NCBI RefSeq assembly: GCF_020215645.1
Contig: NZ_CP084058.1
Location: 9,610,001-9,674,000 of the forward strand
Length of the DNA stretch: 64,000 nt
Reading direction: 5' to 3'
Origin: Nonomuraea gerenzanensis
Lineage (GTDB): Bacteria; Actinomycetota; Actinomycetes; Streptosporangiales; Streptosporangiaceae
The notes beneath the pieces are model-generated. The model was not told where the DNA came from. It saw nothing but the letters and a program-made list of their open reading frames with translations, and searched no databases. Position 1 is the first letter of the stretch, and every line of letters begins with the position of its first letter. Below are positions 54,761 through 62,933 of this stretch, piece by piece. The position numbers and the translations under genes are program-made.

Positions 54761-55729
54761 GAGCAGCTCGCCGATCTGGGCCAGCTCCGCCGCGCTCAGC
54801 GGCCCGTGCCGCAGCGCGCCCGCGTTCTCCTCGGCCTGGGCCACCGTCCTGATCCCGGGGATCGGCACCGTGCGGTCGCTGCGTCCCAGCAGCCAGCCGA
54901 GCGCCCCCTGCGCGAGGGTGCGGCCGCCGGAGGTCAGGATGTCGCGGATCGCCTCCATCATGGCGAGGAACTCGGGCGCGGGCCGGCCGTCGCGGAAGAG
55001 CGTCATCCAGGCCGGCGAGTCCCCCCGCACGTCGTCGTCCGGCAGCCGCGACTCGGGGCCGTACTTGCCGGACAGCAGCCCCATCGCCAGCGGCCCCCTG
55101 TTCACGGACGCCAGCTCGTGCGTGTCGCAGACGGCCAGCATCGCGGGGGCGTCGCGCAGGACGCTCAGCTCGTGCTGCACAGCGGCGCAGTGCGGCCCCT
55201 TGGCGAAGGCCGCCGCGCGCTCGGGGTCGTCGGTGCTCCACCCGTACGCGCGGATCAGCCCGTCGTCCACGAGCTGCTCCAGCGTGGCGAGCAGGTCGTC
55301 CACCCGCTCCAGCGGCGCGTCGCCGATGTGCAGCTGGTAGAGGTCGATGCGGTCGGTGCCGAGCCGTTCGAGGGACGCCGCGCACGCCTGCCGGATGTAG
55401 CCGGGCGAAAGGTCGCGGCCGGTGACGGTGCGGGTTCCCGGGTCGAAGACGTTGCCGAACTTGGTGGCGATGACCACCTCGTCGCGCCGTCCGGCCAGGG
55501 CCCGCCTGAGCACCCGCTCGCTGTGGCCGGTGCCGTAGACGTCGGCCGTGTCGAAGAACGTGACGCCGAGGTCGAGCGCGCGGTGCACGGCCGCGACGGA
55601 CTCGTCGTCGTCCACCTCGCCCCACCCCGCGGGCTTGCCACCGGAGACGAACGGCCCGCCGATGGCCCAGGCGCCGAACCCGATGGCGCTCACCTGGATG
55701 CCGCTCCGCCCGAGCTGCCGGAAAATCAT
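54746..55729 (-). CDS. Aldo/keto reductase
   Basis: 327 aa, TIM-barrel AKR. It has IGFGAWAIGGP, ALDLGVTFFDTADVYGTGHSERVLRRAL (Asp, Tyr of the tetrad), VVIATKFGNVF (Lys), DRIDLYQLHIGDAP (His) and an NADPH loop SDRTVPIPGIRTVAQAEENAGAL. ATG 55729 has GGGAG 7 nt upstream, better than the farther ATG at 55750. The size and sequence fit the AKR11/12-like group. Its C-terminus overlaps a tandem repeat. It is divergent from the P450 gene over about 120 bp. Confidence 0.9.
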   Translation of the reverse strand: MIFRQLGRSGIQVSAIGFGAWAIGGPFVSGGKPAGWGEVDDDESVAAVHRALDLGVTFFDTADVYGTGHSERVLRRALAGRRDEVVIATKFGNVFDPGTRTVTGRDLSPGYIRQACAASLERLGTDRIDLYQLHIGDAPLERVDDLLATLEQLVDDGLIRAYGWSTDDPERAAAFAKGPHCAAVQHELSVLRDAPAMLAVCDTHELASVNRGPLAMGLLSGKYGPESRLPDDDVRGDSPAWMTLFRDGRPAPEFLAMMEAIRDILTSGGRTLAQGALGWLLGRSDRTVPIPGIRTVAQAEENAGALRHGPLSAAELAQIGELLQRPA

Positions 55730-55850
55730 GTCGAGGCTCCCTCGTGCCATGGACTCGTTGGTGAGGACGACGTTGCCACCTGGAGGGGGCTCCAGGTCAA
55801 GGCCGGCCGCGCACTGGCGCCGGAGGAATCATCGGTGGAGCATGCGGTTC

Positions 55851-57065
55851 ATGACCACCCGCGATGACACCATCCTCGTCGGGACCCCCGACTTCAAGGC
55901 CCAGGCCCACGCCCGCTACGCCGAGCTGCGGGAGCGGGGCCCGATCCACCGCGTGCGCTCCGCCGACGGATCGGCCGTCTGGCTGGTCGTCGAGTACGAG
56001 CTGGGCCGGGAGGCGCTGGCCCACCCGAAGCTGAGCAAGGACCCTGAGCCGTTCGCCGAGCGGCTGCGCGCGGCCGGGCAGCACATCATGCTCGCCGGCT
56101 CCGGCTTCGGCGGCAACATGCTGACCGCCGATCCCCCCGAGCACACCCGGCTGCGCCGCCTGGTCTCGAAGGCGTTCACCGCGGGCGCCGCCGAGCGGCT
56201 CGCCCCGCGCATCGAGCAGCTCTCCCACCGGCTCGCGGACGCCTTCGCCCCCGCAGGCCGGGCCGACCTGGTCGCCGCCTTCACCAGGCCGCTGCCCATG
56301 GCGGTCATCTGCGAGCTGCTCGGCGTACCCGAGGAGCGGCGAGCCGACCTGCAGCGCTGGACCCGCGAGGGCATGAGCAACCCCTCGGAGGAGCAGCGCG
56401 CCGCCCTGCTTGCGCTCAACTCCTACCTGCGGGTCCTGCTGGACGACAAGCGCCGGGTCCCCACCGACGACCTGCTCTCCCAGCTCATCCGCGTGCACGA
56501 CGACGACCACGGCCGCCTGTCCGACACCGAGCTGCTCGGCACCGCCGTGCTGCTGGTCGTGGCCGGCCACGAGACCACCGTGAACCTCCTGGGCAACGCC
56601 CTGGCCGCGCTGCTCGACCACCCGGAGCAGGCGGCGTACCTCAGGGAGCGGCCCGATCGGCTCCCGGCGGCGGTGGAGGAGTTCCTGCGCTACGACGCTC
56701 CCGTCGAGACCACGCCCGCCCGCTTCGCCACCGAGGATCTCACGCTCGGCGGCCAGCGCATCAGGGCCGGTCAGGCGGTCGCGGTCGCGCTCACCTCGGC
56801 CAGCCGCGCCGCCCTGCCCGCCGACGAGGCCGACCGCCTCGACGTGACCCGCCCCGAGCCGCGGCACCTGGCCTTCGGTCACGGCATCCACTACTGCCTG
56901 GGCGCCCCGCTGGCCCGCATCGAGGCCGCCGTCGGGCTGCGCGTGCTGCTGGCCCGACTGCCGGGTCTGGCCTGGGCCGACCCGTCGGCGGAGCGGCGCT
57001 GGCTGCCCGCCGGCATCACCCGCGGGCCCGTCGCCCTGCCCGTGCGGTTCACCGCCTCCCCGTGA
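55851..57065 (+). CDS. Cytochrome P450
   Basis: 404 aa, CYP105/107-like soluble actinobacterial P450. I-helix VVAGHETTVNLLGNAL (acid-alcohol pair ET), K-helix EEFLRYDAPVE (E-x2-R) and heme loop AFGHGIHYCLGAPLAR with C349 ligand. The meander is normal. ATG 55851 has GGAG 10 nt upstream; an ATG at 55842 would be only 1 nt from it. There is no ferredoxin gene beside it. It may be catabolic or biosynthetic; the neighbours do not define a substrate. Confidence 0.93.
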   Translation: MTTRDDTILVGTPDFKAQAHARYAELRERGPIHRVRSADGSAVWLVVEYELGREALAHPKLSKDPEPFAERLRAAGQHIMLAGSGFGGNMLTADPPEHTRLRRLVSKAFTAGAAERLAPRIEQLSHRLADAFAPAGRADLVAAFTRPLPMAVICELLGVPEERRADLQRWTREGMSNPSEEQRAALLALNSYLRVLLDDKRRVPTDDLLSQLIRVHDDDHGRLSDTELLGTAVLLVVAGHETTVNLLGNALAALLDHPEQAAYLRERPDRLPAAVEEFLRYDAPVETTPARFATEDLTLGGQRIRAGQAVAVALTSASRAALPADEADRLDVTRPEPRHLAFGHGIHYCLGAPLARIEAAVGLRVLLARLPGLAWADPSAERRWLPAGITRGPVALPVRFTASP

Positions 57066-57271
57066 CCGTTCCGCCGCGCGCGTCATCCGGACGGCGGCTC
57101 CCGGCGAATCAACGGCACACGGCTGACGCCGCACACATATGAGGTGGTGGTCCCGGCGCGCGGGGTGACCGGGACCCACCCGCTTTCCCGGCGGCGCCGA
57201 AATCACGACTCGGCGGCGTTCGGCCGCGCTTTCTGGCGTGCCTCACCGAAAAGGCCCTATTCTCACGCGCT
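57066..57271 (+). promoter_or_regulatory. Upstream region of the metallopeptidase-like gene
   Basis: 206 bp without a gene. TATTCT at 57258-57263 lies 8 nt before the GTG at 57272, and no ribosome-binding site is present, consistent with a leaderless transcript. No clear -35 was found. Confidence 0.4.
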
Positions 57272-58054
57272 GTGAAACTCCTCAAGATCGCGGCACTCGC
57301 CTGCGCCCTCGTGGTGCCCATGACGGGAACGGTCGCCGCCGACGCCTCGGCATTTCCGGTGAAAAACCCGGTGCTCACCAAGAACGCCCTGTACGACTCG
57401 GGCCCGCTGGCCGCCACGACCTGCACGGAATTACCGGTGGAAGCCTGGGACCGCGGCAAGGTGCAGGCCTACCTCGACGAGGTCTTCCGCTGCCTGGAGA
57501 ACACCTGGGAACCGCAGTTGAAGAAGGCCGGACTGCCTTACGAGCCGGTCAAGGTCCGTTACGTCAAGCGCATGCCCAAGAAATACTGCGGCAGCAGCAC
57601 CTCGGACGAGGAATCTCAGGCCTGGTATTGCGACTGGGACCGCACCGTGTCGCTGCAACTCGGTAAATCCTGGCTCGCCTACCCCGACGACCTCTTCCTG
57701 TTCAACCTGGCGTCGCAGATGTACGCCTACCACGTGATGAAGCTGGCCGGCCTGTACGACGCCGGCGAGGAGCTGCGGGCCGGCAGCAAGGCCGAGAACT
57801 ACGAGCAGAGCCGCCGCGCGTACCTGCAGTCCGATTGCCTGGGCGCCGTCTTCATGCAGAGCGTCTGGCCGATCAAGGGCAGGACCACGGCCGACTGGGA
57901 AACCGTCGTGAGGATGGCCGGCGGCGACGAGCCGGGCGAGGAGCCCTGGTACGGCAAGCGCGCCACCATCCAGAGCTGGATGCGGGCCGGCTTCCGCACC
58001 GGCGACCCTGGCTCCTGCAACACCTGGGCGGCACCGTCGTCGAAGGTGGCCTGA
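57272..58054 (+). CDS. Secreted neutral-zinc-metallopeptidase-like protein lacking the zinc site
   Basis: 260 aa. A signal peptide (MKLLKIAALACALVVPMTGTVAADASA) precedes a domain whose order matches actinobacterial putative neutral zinc metallopeptidases. Where those have HEYGHHV, this protein reads QMYAYHV in FNLASQMYAYHVMKLAGL. Both zinc histidines and the catalytic Glu are therefore replaced. Four pairs of Cys (for example YCGSSTSDEESQAWYCDW) suggest disulfides, and SRRAYLQSDCLGAVF, the third-ligand region, is still recognisable. Codon 54 (57431-57433) is TTA, implying bldA control. I infer a pseudo-peptidase with a binding or inhibitory role. GTG start, probably leaderless. Confidence 0.7.
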   Translation: MKLLKIAALACALVVPMTGTVAADASAFPVKNPVLTKNALYDSGPLAATTCTELPVEAWDRGKVQAYLDEVFRCLENTWEPQLKKAGLPYEPVKVRYVKRMPKKYCGSSTSDEESQAWYCDWDRTVSLQLGKSWLAYPDDLFLFNLASQMYAYHVMKLAGLYDAGEELRAGSKAENYEQSRRAYLQSDCLGAVFMQSVWPIKGRTTADWETVVRMAGGDEPGEEPWYGKRATIQSWMRAGFRTGDPGSCNTWAAPSSKVA

Positions 58055-58062
58055 GCCTGCTC

Positions 58063-58129
58063 GGCTCGCCGCAGCCGCCTCGGGCCTGAGTCCGCTCAGG
58101 CTCGCCGCAGCCGCCTCGGGCCCGAGTCC
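58063..58129. repeat. Tandem 31-nt repeat with hairpin at a convergent junction
   Basis: Two 31-nt copies (58063-58093, 58099-58129; one mismatch) start GGCTCGCCGCAGCCGCC. Between them GCCTGAG TCCG CTCAGGC (58084-58101) forms a perfect 7-bp hairpin. They lie after the stop at 58054 and before the convergent binding-protein gene, so terminator function is likely. Confidence 0.75.
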
Positions 58130-58201
58130 ACGCCGCGGGCCGGGCGCCGAGGATGAGCTTCCTGCGGTCACCGCGATCGGCCGGCATCCCGCTCGCAAAC
58201 C

Positions 58202-59185
58202 TCAGCCGGACACCGGCGCGAAGATCTGCGCCACGTCCGGCCTGGTCCTGATGAAGGCGAAGCCGTGCATGAGATCGGCCAGCTTCTGCACCCCGGCCCT
58301 GTCGGCCTCCATCGTGAACTCGCCGAGCCGCATGGCCGCCGCCACGTCCGCGGAGATCTGCGTGTACGTCGGCACCACCTCGTCGATGGCCTTGCGGTCG
58401 GCGCCCGCGATCTGCTGCCCCTTGGCCAGCGCCCGGTGCAGGGCGGCGGCCGTCTTCGGATGCTCGGCCAGCCACTGCTCCGTCACGCCCCACCCGTCGA
58501 TCGGCACCCCCTCCGTGGGCCCGCCGATGGTGTCGACGATCTCGACGGCGCCGTCCCGCTTGGCCGCGCTCAGGAACGGCTCGGCCAGCCAGGCCGCGTC
58601 CACCTTGCCCGAGGCCAGGGCGCCGAGCTGGTCGGCGAAGGGCACGGCGACGAACCTGACGTCGTCCGGCTTGAGCCCCGCCTGCCGCAGGTGCGCGTTG
58701 ACCACGGTGTGGCCGAGCGTCTTGAGCACGTTGACCGCGATGGTCTTACCTTTGAGGTCGGCCACCGTCCTGATCGGCGAGCCCTCGGCCACGACCACGG
58801 CGCAGAAGCCCGGCAGGCCGCCCATCGTGTGCTGGAACAGCTTGAGCTTGGCCGCACCCGAGTCGTTGATCGTCAGGAGTGACACGTAGCTCGTCAGGAA
58901 CGCGTCCATGCTGCCATTGATGATCTTCGGCATGACGGCGGTCGGCGCCTGGATGATCTCCGTCTTGACGGTCAGGCCCTCCTCCTTGAAGAAGCCGCGC
59001 TTCTCGGCGATGAACAGCGACGCCGAGGAGGCGACCGGCACCACGCCGATCAGCAGCTCGGTCTTCTCCAGCCCGACGCCGGAGGCCGTGCCGCCCTGCT
59101 GCCCGCCGCTGCCACCGCCTCCGCCGCACGCGCTGAGTGCCAGCGCCACCGCCATGCCCACGGCTACGATCCTGGTCAGTCGCAT
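58202..59185 (-). CDS. Orphan NitT/TauT-type substrate-binding lipoprotein
   Basis: 327 aa. Lipobox LSAC with a Gly-rich spacer, then a periplasmic-binding fold of the NitT/SsuA type. Landmarks are VVPVASSASLFIAEKRGFFKEEGLTVKTE, NGSMDAFLTSYVSLL, IRTVADLKGKTIAVN and DAAWLAEPFLSAAK. Such proteins bind sulfonates, nitrate or pyrimidine precursors. No permease or ATPase gene is adjacent. ATG 59185 is preceded by GGAAAGG. It is 192 bp downstream of the LacI gene on the same strand, in a gap with no other feature seen. Confidence 0.87.
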   Translation of the reverse strand: MRLTRIVAVGMAVALALSACGGGGGSGGQQGGTASGVGLEKTELLIGVVPVASSASLFIAEKRGFFKEEGLTVKTEIIQAPTAVMPKIINGSMDAFLTSYVSLLTINDSGAAKLKLFQHTMGGLPGFCAVVVAEGSPIRTVADLKGKTIAVNVLKTLGHTVVNAHLRQAGLKPDDVRFVAVPFADQLGALASGKVDAAWLAEPFLSAAKRDGAVEIVDTIGGPTEGVPIDGWGVTEQWLAEHPKTAAALHRALAKGQQIAGADRKAIDEVVPTYTQISADVAAAMRLGEFTMEADRAGVQKLADLMHGFAFIRTRPDVAQIFAPVSG

Positions 59186-59377
59186 CGCCACTGCCTTTCC
59201 CCAGTCCAGTGGTCCGGCGGAGGCCGGGAGCGCAGCCCGCCGGCGTCCGCATGCCGATGTCCGAGTGGAACGCGCCCGCCGGCGCTCGTGACCTGGCGGG
59301 CGTTCGCGCAGGATCTTGACTCTGCCGTCAGGCTACGCCGGAGGTGTTTCACTCCGCCTTCATCCGCGGACGCGGGC

Positions 59378-60352
59378 TCAGTCGCAGCCGCAGCTCCGCC
59401 TCGTCACCAGGGCCGCGCCCAGCGACGGCGCCGTGGCCGTGCTGTCGAACAGCAGGTCCACGGCCTGCCTGGCCATCGGCTCGAGCGGCTGCCCCGCGAC
59501 GGTCAGCGACGGGGCCGTGTGGGCGCTGTCGGGCGTGCCGTCCAGGCCGATGACGGCCACCCGGCGGGGGACCGGCAGGCCGGCGGCGCAGGCGCCGGAC
59601 AGGACCCCGATGGCCTGCTCGTCGGTGGCCGCGATCAGCGCGTGCGGCACCGCGTCCCGCGCGGCCAGGGTGCGGATCAGGGTGTCGGCGGCGGCGCGGG
59701 AGTAGGCGGAGCGCAGGAGCGCGCCCCGCCCGCCGGTGGCCTCCTGCCAGACCTCGCGCCGGCGGCCCACCGGGCCGGTGTCCTGCGGGCCGGCCAGGAA
59801 GGCGACGTCGCGGTGACCGTGGGCCCGCAGGTGGGCGACCGCTTCGCGTACGGCCCGCTCGTTGTCGGCGGTGACCAGGGGTGTCGGGCCGGCGGCGGGT
59901 CCGTTGTGCAGGTACACGGCGGGCACGCCGGCCGTCCTGGCGAGCGCGGCCACGTCGTCGTCCGCCTCGGCGGAGGCGATGACCAGCCCGTCGACGCGGG
60001 CGTCGAGGAACCGCTCGACGAGATGGCGCTGGCGCTCGCCGGAGTAGCCCGCGTTGCCGATGAGCATGAGCCGCCCGTGCCCGGCGAGCGCCTGCTCGAC
60101 ATGCCCGGCCAGCGCGCCGAAGTACGGGTTGAGGGCGTCGGCCAGCACCAGGCCCACCACCCCGGTGATGCGCGAGCGCAGCGCGCGGGCGATGCGGTTG
60201 GGCCGGTAGCCGAGCTCCCGCGCGGCGGCCAGCACGCGCTCGCGGGTCGCGGCGGCCACCGGGCGCGGGCCGTCGTTCATGACGTAGCTGACGACCGCCG
60301 TCGAGGTGCCGGCCCGGCGGGCCACGTCGGCCACGGTGATCTGCCTGCTCAT
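59378..60352 (-). CDS. LacI-family transcriptional regulator
   Basis: 324 aa. The HTH and hinge are ITVADVARRAGTSTAVVSYVMNDGPRPVAAATRERVLAAARELGYRPNRIARALRS. The periplasmic-binding-like effector domain follows (VVGLVLADALNPYFGALAGHVEQAL; ALIAATDEQAIGVL; VAVIGLDGTPDSAHTAPSLTV). The C-terminus ends with RRSCGCD. It is divergent from the nucleoside-hydrolase operon across a 72-bp gap with two palindromes, so it probably represses that operon and itself in response to a nucleoside or base. Confidence 0.92.
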   Translation of the reverse strand: MSRQITVADVARRAGTSTAVVSYVMNDGPRPVAAATRERVLAAARELGYRPNRIARALRSRITGVVGLVLADALNPYFGALAGHVEQALAGHGRLMLIGNAGYSGERQRHLVERFLDARVDGLVIASAEADDDVAALARTAGVPAVYLHNGPAAGPTPLVTADNERAVREAVAHLRAHGHRDVAFLAGPQDTGPVGRRREVWQEATGGRGALLRSAYSRAAADTLIRTLAARDAVPHALIAATDEQAIGVLSGACAAGLPVPRRVAVIGLDGTPDSAHTAPSLTVAGQPLEPMARQAVDLLFDSTATAPSLGAALVTRRSCGCD

Positions 60353-60370
60353 GGGCTTTACATTCTCGCA

Positions 60371-60413
60371 TCTCATCGATTAGATAAGCCATCTCCCGAT
60401 CTAATCGATTAGA
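60371..60413. promoter_or_regulatory. Paired LacI operators
   Basis: TCTAATCGATTAGA at 60400-60413 is a perfect 14-bp palindrome with the central CG typical of LacI-family sites. TCTCATCGATTAGA at 60371-60384 is the same site with one mismatch, 29 bp away. One lies at each divergent promoter. Confidence 0.8.
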
Positions 60414-60424
60414 CGAGGTTCAGG

Positions 60425-61381
60425 TTGCCCCGACTCCCCCTGCTCATCGACACCGACACCGGCTCCGACGACGCGGTGGCCCTGCTGCTGGCCGTCAGCG
60501 GCGGCGACGTCCGCGCCGTGACCACCGTGGCGGGCAACGTGCCGCTGCCCACGGCCACCCGCAACGCCCTGATCACGCTGGAGCTGGCCGGGCACTCCGG
60601 CATCCCCGTCCACCCCGGCTGCGACCGGCCGATGACCCGCCCGCCGTCCACCGCCCAGCACGTGCACGGGCCCGACGGCATGGGCGACACCGGCCTGCCG
60701 GACCCGGCGGGCCGTCCCGCCGACGGCCACGCGGTGGACGTCCTGCTGACGCTGCCCCGCTCCCGCCCGGGCGAGCTGACGCTCGTCACCCTGGGCCCGC
60801 TCACCAACCTGGCCGCCGCCCTGCTCCGCGACCGCGAGCTGCTGACCCGCTTCCGCCACGTCTACTGCATGGCGGGCGCGGCCGACCTGTGCGGCAACGT
60901 CTCGCCCACCGCCGAGTACAACGTGTGGGCCGACCCCGAGGCCGCCGCCGTGGTGCTGCGGGCGGCCACGCCCGGCCGCGTCACCTGGATCGGCTGGGAC
61001 GTCTCGCGCAGGTACGCCGTCATGACCCCCGGCGACCAGCGCCGGCTGGAAGCCCTCGGCACTCCCCTGGCCGCCTTCGCCCACCGGATCAACCGCGCCG
61101 TCGCCGACTGGGCCCGTGACGTCACCGGCCTGGCCGGCTACAACCTCCCCGACCCCGTCGCCATGGCCGTGGCCCTGCACCCCGAGCTGGTCCTCGGCAG
61201 TGAGCGCGCCCACGTGGCCGTGGCCCTCGGCGACGAGACCCGCGGCCAGCTCGTCATCGACCGCCGGCGCGCGGCGCCGCCGCCCAACCTGACCCTGGTA
61301 CGCCAGGTGGACGAGCCGGGCTTCAAGCGCCTGCTCCTCGACGCCCTCACCCCCGCCTGCCTGACGGAAGGACCCGCATGA
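60425..61381 (+). CDS. Inosine-uridine-preferring nucleoside hydrolase family protein
   Basis: 318 aa. The calcium-binding signature LLIDTDTGSDDAVALLLA opens the protein; VAGNVPLPTATRNAL, TLGPLTNLAAAL and AEYNVWADPEAAAVVL complete the family pattern. TTG 60425 is the best start, with GAGG 7 nt before it. It cleaves ribonucleosides to base and ribose. Its stop overlaps the deaminase ATG (61378-61381), so both belong to a LacI-controlled nucleoside salvage operon. Confidence 0.92.
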   Translation: MPRLPLLIDTDTGSDDAVALLLAVSGGDVRAVTTVAGNVPLPTATRNALITLELAGHSGIPVHPGCDRPMTRPPSTAQHVHGPDGMGDTGLPDPAGRPADGHAVDVLLTLPRSRPGELTLVTLGPLTNLAAALLRDRELLTRFRHVYCMAGAADLCGNVSPTAEYNVWADPEAAAVVLRAATPGRVTWIGWDVSRRYAVMTPGDQRRLEALGTPLAAFAHRINRAVADWARDVTGLAGYNLPDPVAMAVALHPELVLGSERAHVAVALGDETRGQLVIDRRRAAPPPNLTLVRQVDEPGFKRLLLDALTPACLTEGPA

Positions 61382-62328
61382 CCGGCCGCCACGACCTGCA
61401 CTGCCACCTCGACGGCTCCGTCCGCCCCGGCACGGTCGCCGACCTGGCGCGCGAGCAGGGCATCCCCCTCGACCGTCCCGTGACGGAGCTGGTCATCGCG
61501 CCCGCCGACTGCGGCAGCCTGACCCGCTACCTCACCTACCTCGACCTGCCGCTGCGGGTCCTGCAGACGCCCGAGGCGCTGCGCCGGGCGGCGCGCGAGC
61601 TGGTCGAGGACTGGAGCGCCGACGGCGTCGTCCACGGCGAGGCGCGGTTCGCGCCGCAACTGCACGGGCGGCAGGGCATGACGCTGGACGAGGCGGTGTC
61701 GGCGGTCGCCTCCGGGCTGGCGGAGGGGCGGGCCGCGACGGGCGTGCGTACGGCGCTGCTGCTGTGCTGCCTGCGCCACCAGTCGCCGGAGGAGAGCCTG
61801 GCCGTGGCCGAGACCGCCGTCCGGCGCCGCGACGTGGTGGACGGGCTGGACCTGGCGGGTGACGAGCGCCTGTATCCGGGGGCGCCGCACCGGCCCGCCT
61901 TCGACCTGGCGCACGGGGCGGGGCTGCCGTGCACCGTCCACGCGGGCGAGGCGGCCGGGCCCGAGAGCGTGTGGGAGGCGATCGACGTGCTCGGCGCCCG
62001 CCGGATCGGGCACGGGGTGCGTAGCGCCGGGGACGGCGCGCTGCTCGAACGCCTGCGCCGGGACCGGATCACGCTGGAGATGTGCCCTGTCAGCAACGTG
62101 CAGACCGGGGCCGTGCCCGCGCCGGCCGGGCATCCCGCCACCCGGTTGCTGGCGGCGGGGCTGGCCGTCACGATCGGCACCGACGCGCGCACCACGTCGG
62201 CGACCTCGCTGGCGCGCGAGTTCGCCGTCCTGCGCGAGTCGGCCGGCTGGACGGCCGAGCAGGAGCGGCTCGCCCAGGAGCACGCCGGCGCCGGCGCCTT
62301 CGGCAACCGCCCCGCCGACGCACCCTGA
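61378..62328 (+). CDS. Adenosine deaminase-like amidohydrolase
   Basis: 316 aa. Zinc-site HCHLDGS at the N-terminus, catalytic HAGEAAGPESVWEAI (His and Glu), ARRIGHGVRS, MCPVSNVQTG and TIGTDARTTS. The last block normally reads TDDP: the zinc Asp is kept, but the second Asp, which contacts purine N7 in true adenosine deaminase, is Ala. The enzyme may therefore deaminate a different purine or modified nucleoside. It is coupled to the nucleoside hydrolase by an ATGA overlap. Confidence 0.85.
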   Translation: MTGRHDLHCHLDGSVRPGTVADLAREQGIPLDRPVTELVIAPADCGSLTRYLTYLDLPLRVLQTPEALRRAARELVEDWSADGVVHGEARFAPQLHGRQGMTLDEAVSAVASGLAEGRAATGVRTALLLCCLRHQSPEESLAVAETAVRRRDVVDGLDLAGDERLYPGAPHRPAFDLAHGAGLPCTVHAGEAAGPESVWEAIDVLGARRIGHGVRSAGDGALLERLRRDRITLEMCPVSNVQTGAVPAPAGHPATRLLAAGLAVTIGTDARTTSATSLAREFAVLRESAGWTAEQERLAQEHAGAGAFGNRPADAP

Positions 62329-62350
62329 CCAGGCAGCGCCCAGCAACGCG

Positions 62351-62458
62351 CGGCGGCGAGCGGCGGCGGCGAGCGGCGGCGGCGAGCGGCGGCGGCGAGC
62401 GGCGGCGGCGAGCGGCGGCGGCGAGCGGCGGTGGCGAGCGGCGGTGGCGAGCGGGGAG
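62351..62458. repeat. 13-nt GC minisatellite
   Basis: Seven full 13-nt units CGGCGGCGGCGAG (two with GGTGGCGAG), from 62361 to 62451, with partial units at both ends. Because 13 is not a multiple of 3 and it follows the deaminase stop, it is non-coding. It sits in the 156-bp gap of a convergent junction. Confidence 0.85.
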
Positions 62459-62484
62459 CGGCGATCAGTTCGAGCGCGGCGGCC

Positions 62485-62853
62485 TCACCGCCCCAGATCC
62501 GCGCGCCGCCGGAAGACGCCGTAGAGCCCGCCCGCCAGCGAGATCCCCATGATGGCGATCAGCCGGATCAGGTCGGAGCCGCCGGAGACGACCAGCTCGC
62601 CGGGCGGGTGGATGAGGAAGCCGGTGGCCAGCGTCCAGGCCAGGACCCCCGTCACGGCGGCGGCCCACAGATCGGCCGCCACCACGGCGTACAGGCACGC
62701 GGCCAGCCCCATGACGGCGAACCGCGCCTCGACCTGGGTGTCGGGGACCAGCAGGGCGGTGATCGCGCACGCGGCGACCGTCACGAAGAACCCGACCCCG
62801 ATGAGGAGTTCGGTGGGGCGCCGGCCGGCGGACTTGGGGCTGCGGAGGAACAT
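62485..62853 (-). CDS. Small DUF4118-like membrane protein
   Basis: 122 aa, four membrane helices (LLIGVGFFVTVAACAITALLV, FAVMGLAACLYAVVAADLWAAAV, VLAWTLATGFLIHPPG, LIRLIAIMGISLAGGLYGVF). The layout is that of the DUF4118 sensor segment of KdpD-type kinases, here without a kinase domain. ATG 62853 gives a short positive N-terminus (FLRSPKSAGRRP). Function unknown. Confidence 0.75.
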   Translation of the reverse strand: MFLRSPKSAGRRPTELLIGVGFFVTVAACAITALLVPDTQVEARFAVMGLAACLYAVVAADLWAAAVTGVLAWTLATGFLIHPPGELVVSGGSDLIRLIAIMGISLAGGLYGVFRRRADLGR

Positions 62854-62933
62854 AAGTCCCCATTCAAGGGTGGGACGGGGGTTCGAGCAACCGCGGGGAG
62901 GCCGGGAGCCCGCGGCCCGGCCTCCCCAGGGGG

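Noticed and set aside
62351..62458. CRISPR-like periodic repeat
   Set aside because: Units are 13 nt and contiguous with no spacers, so it is a minisatellite. No cas gene is present.
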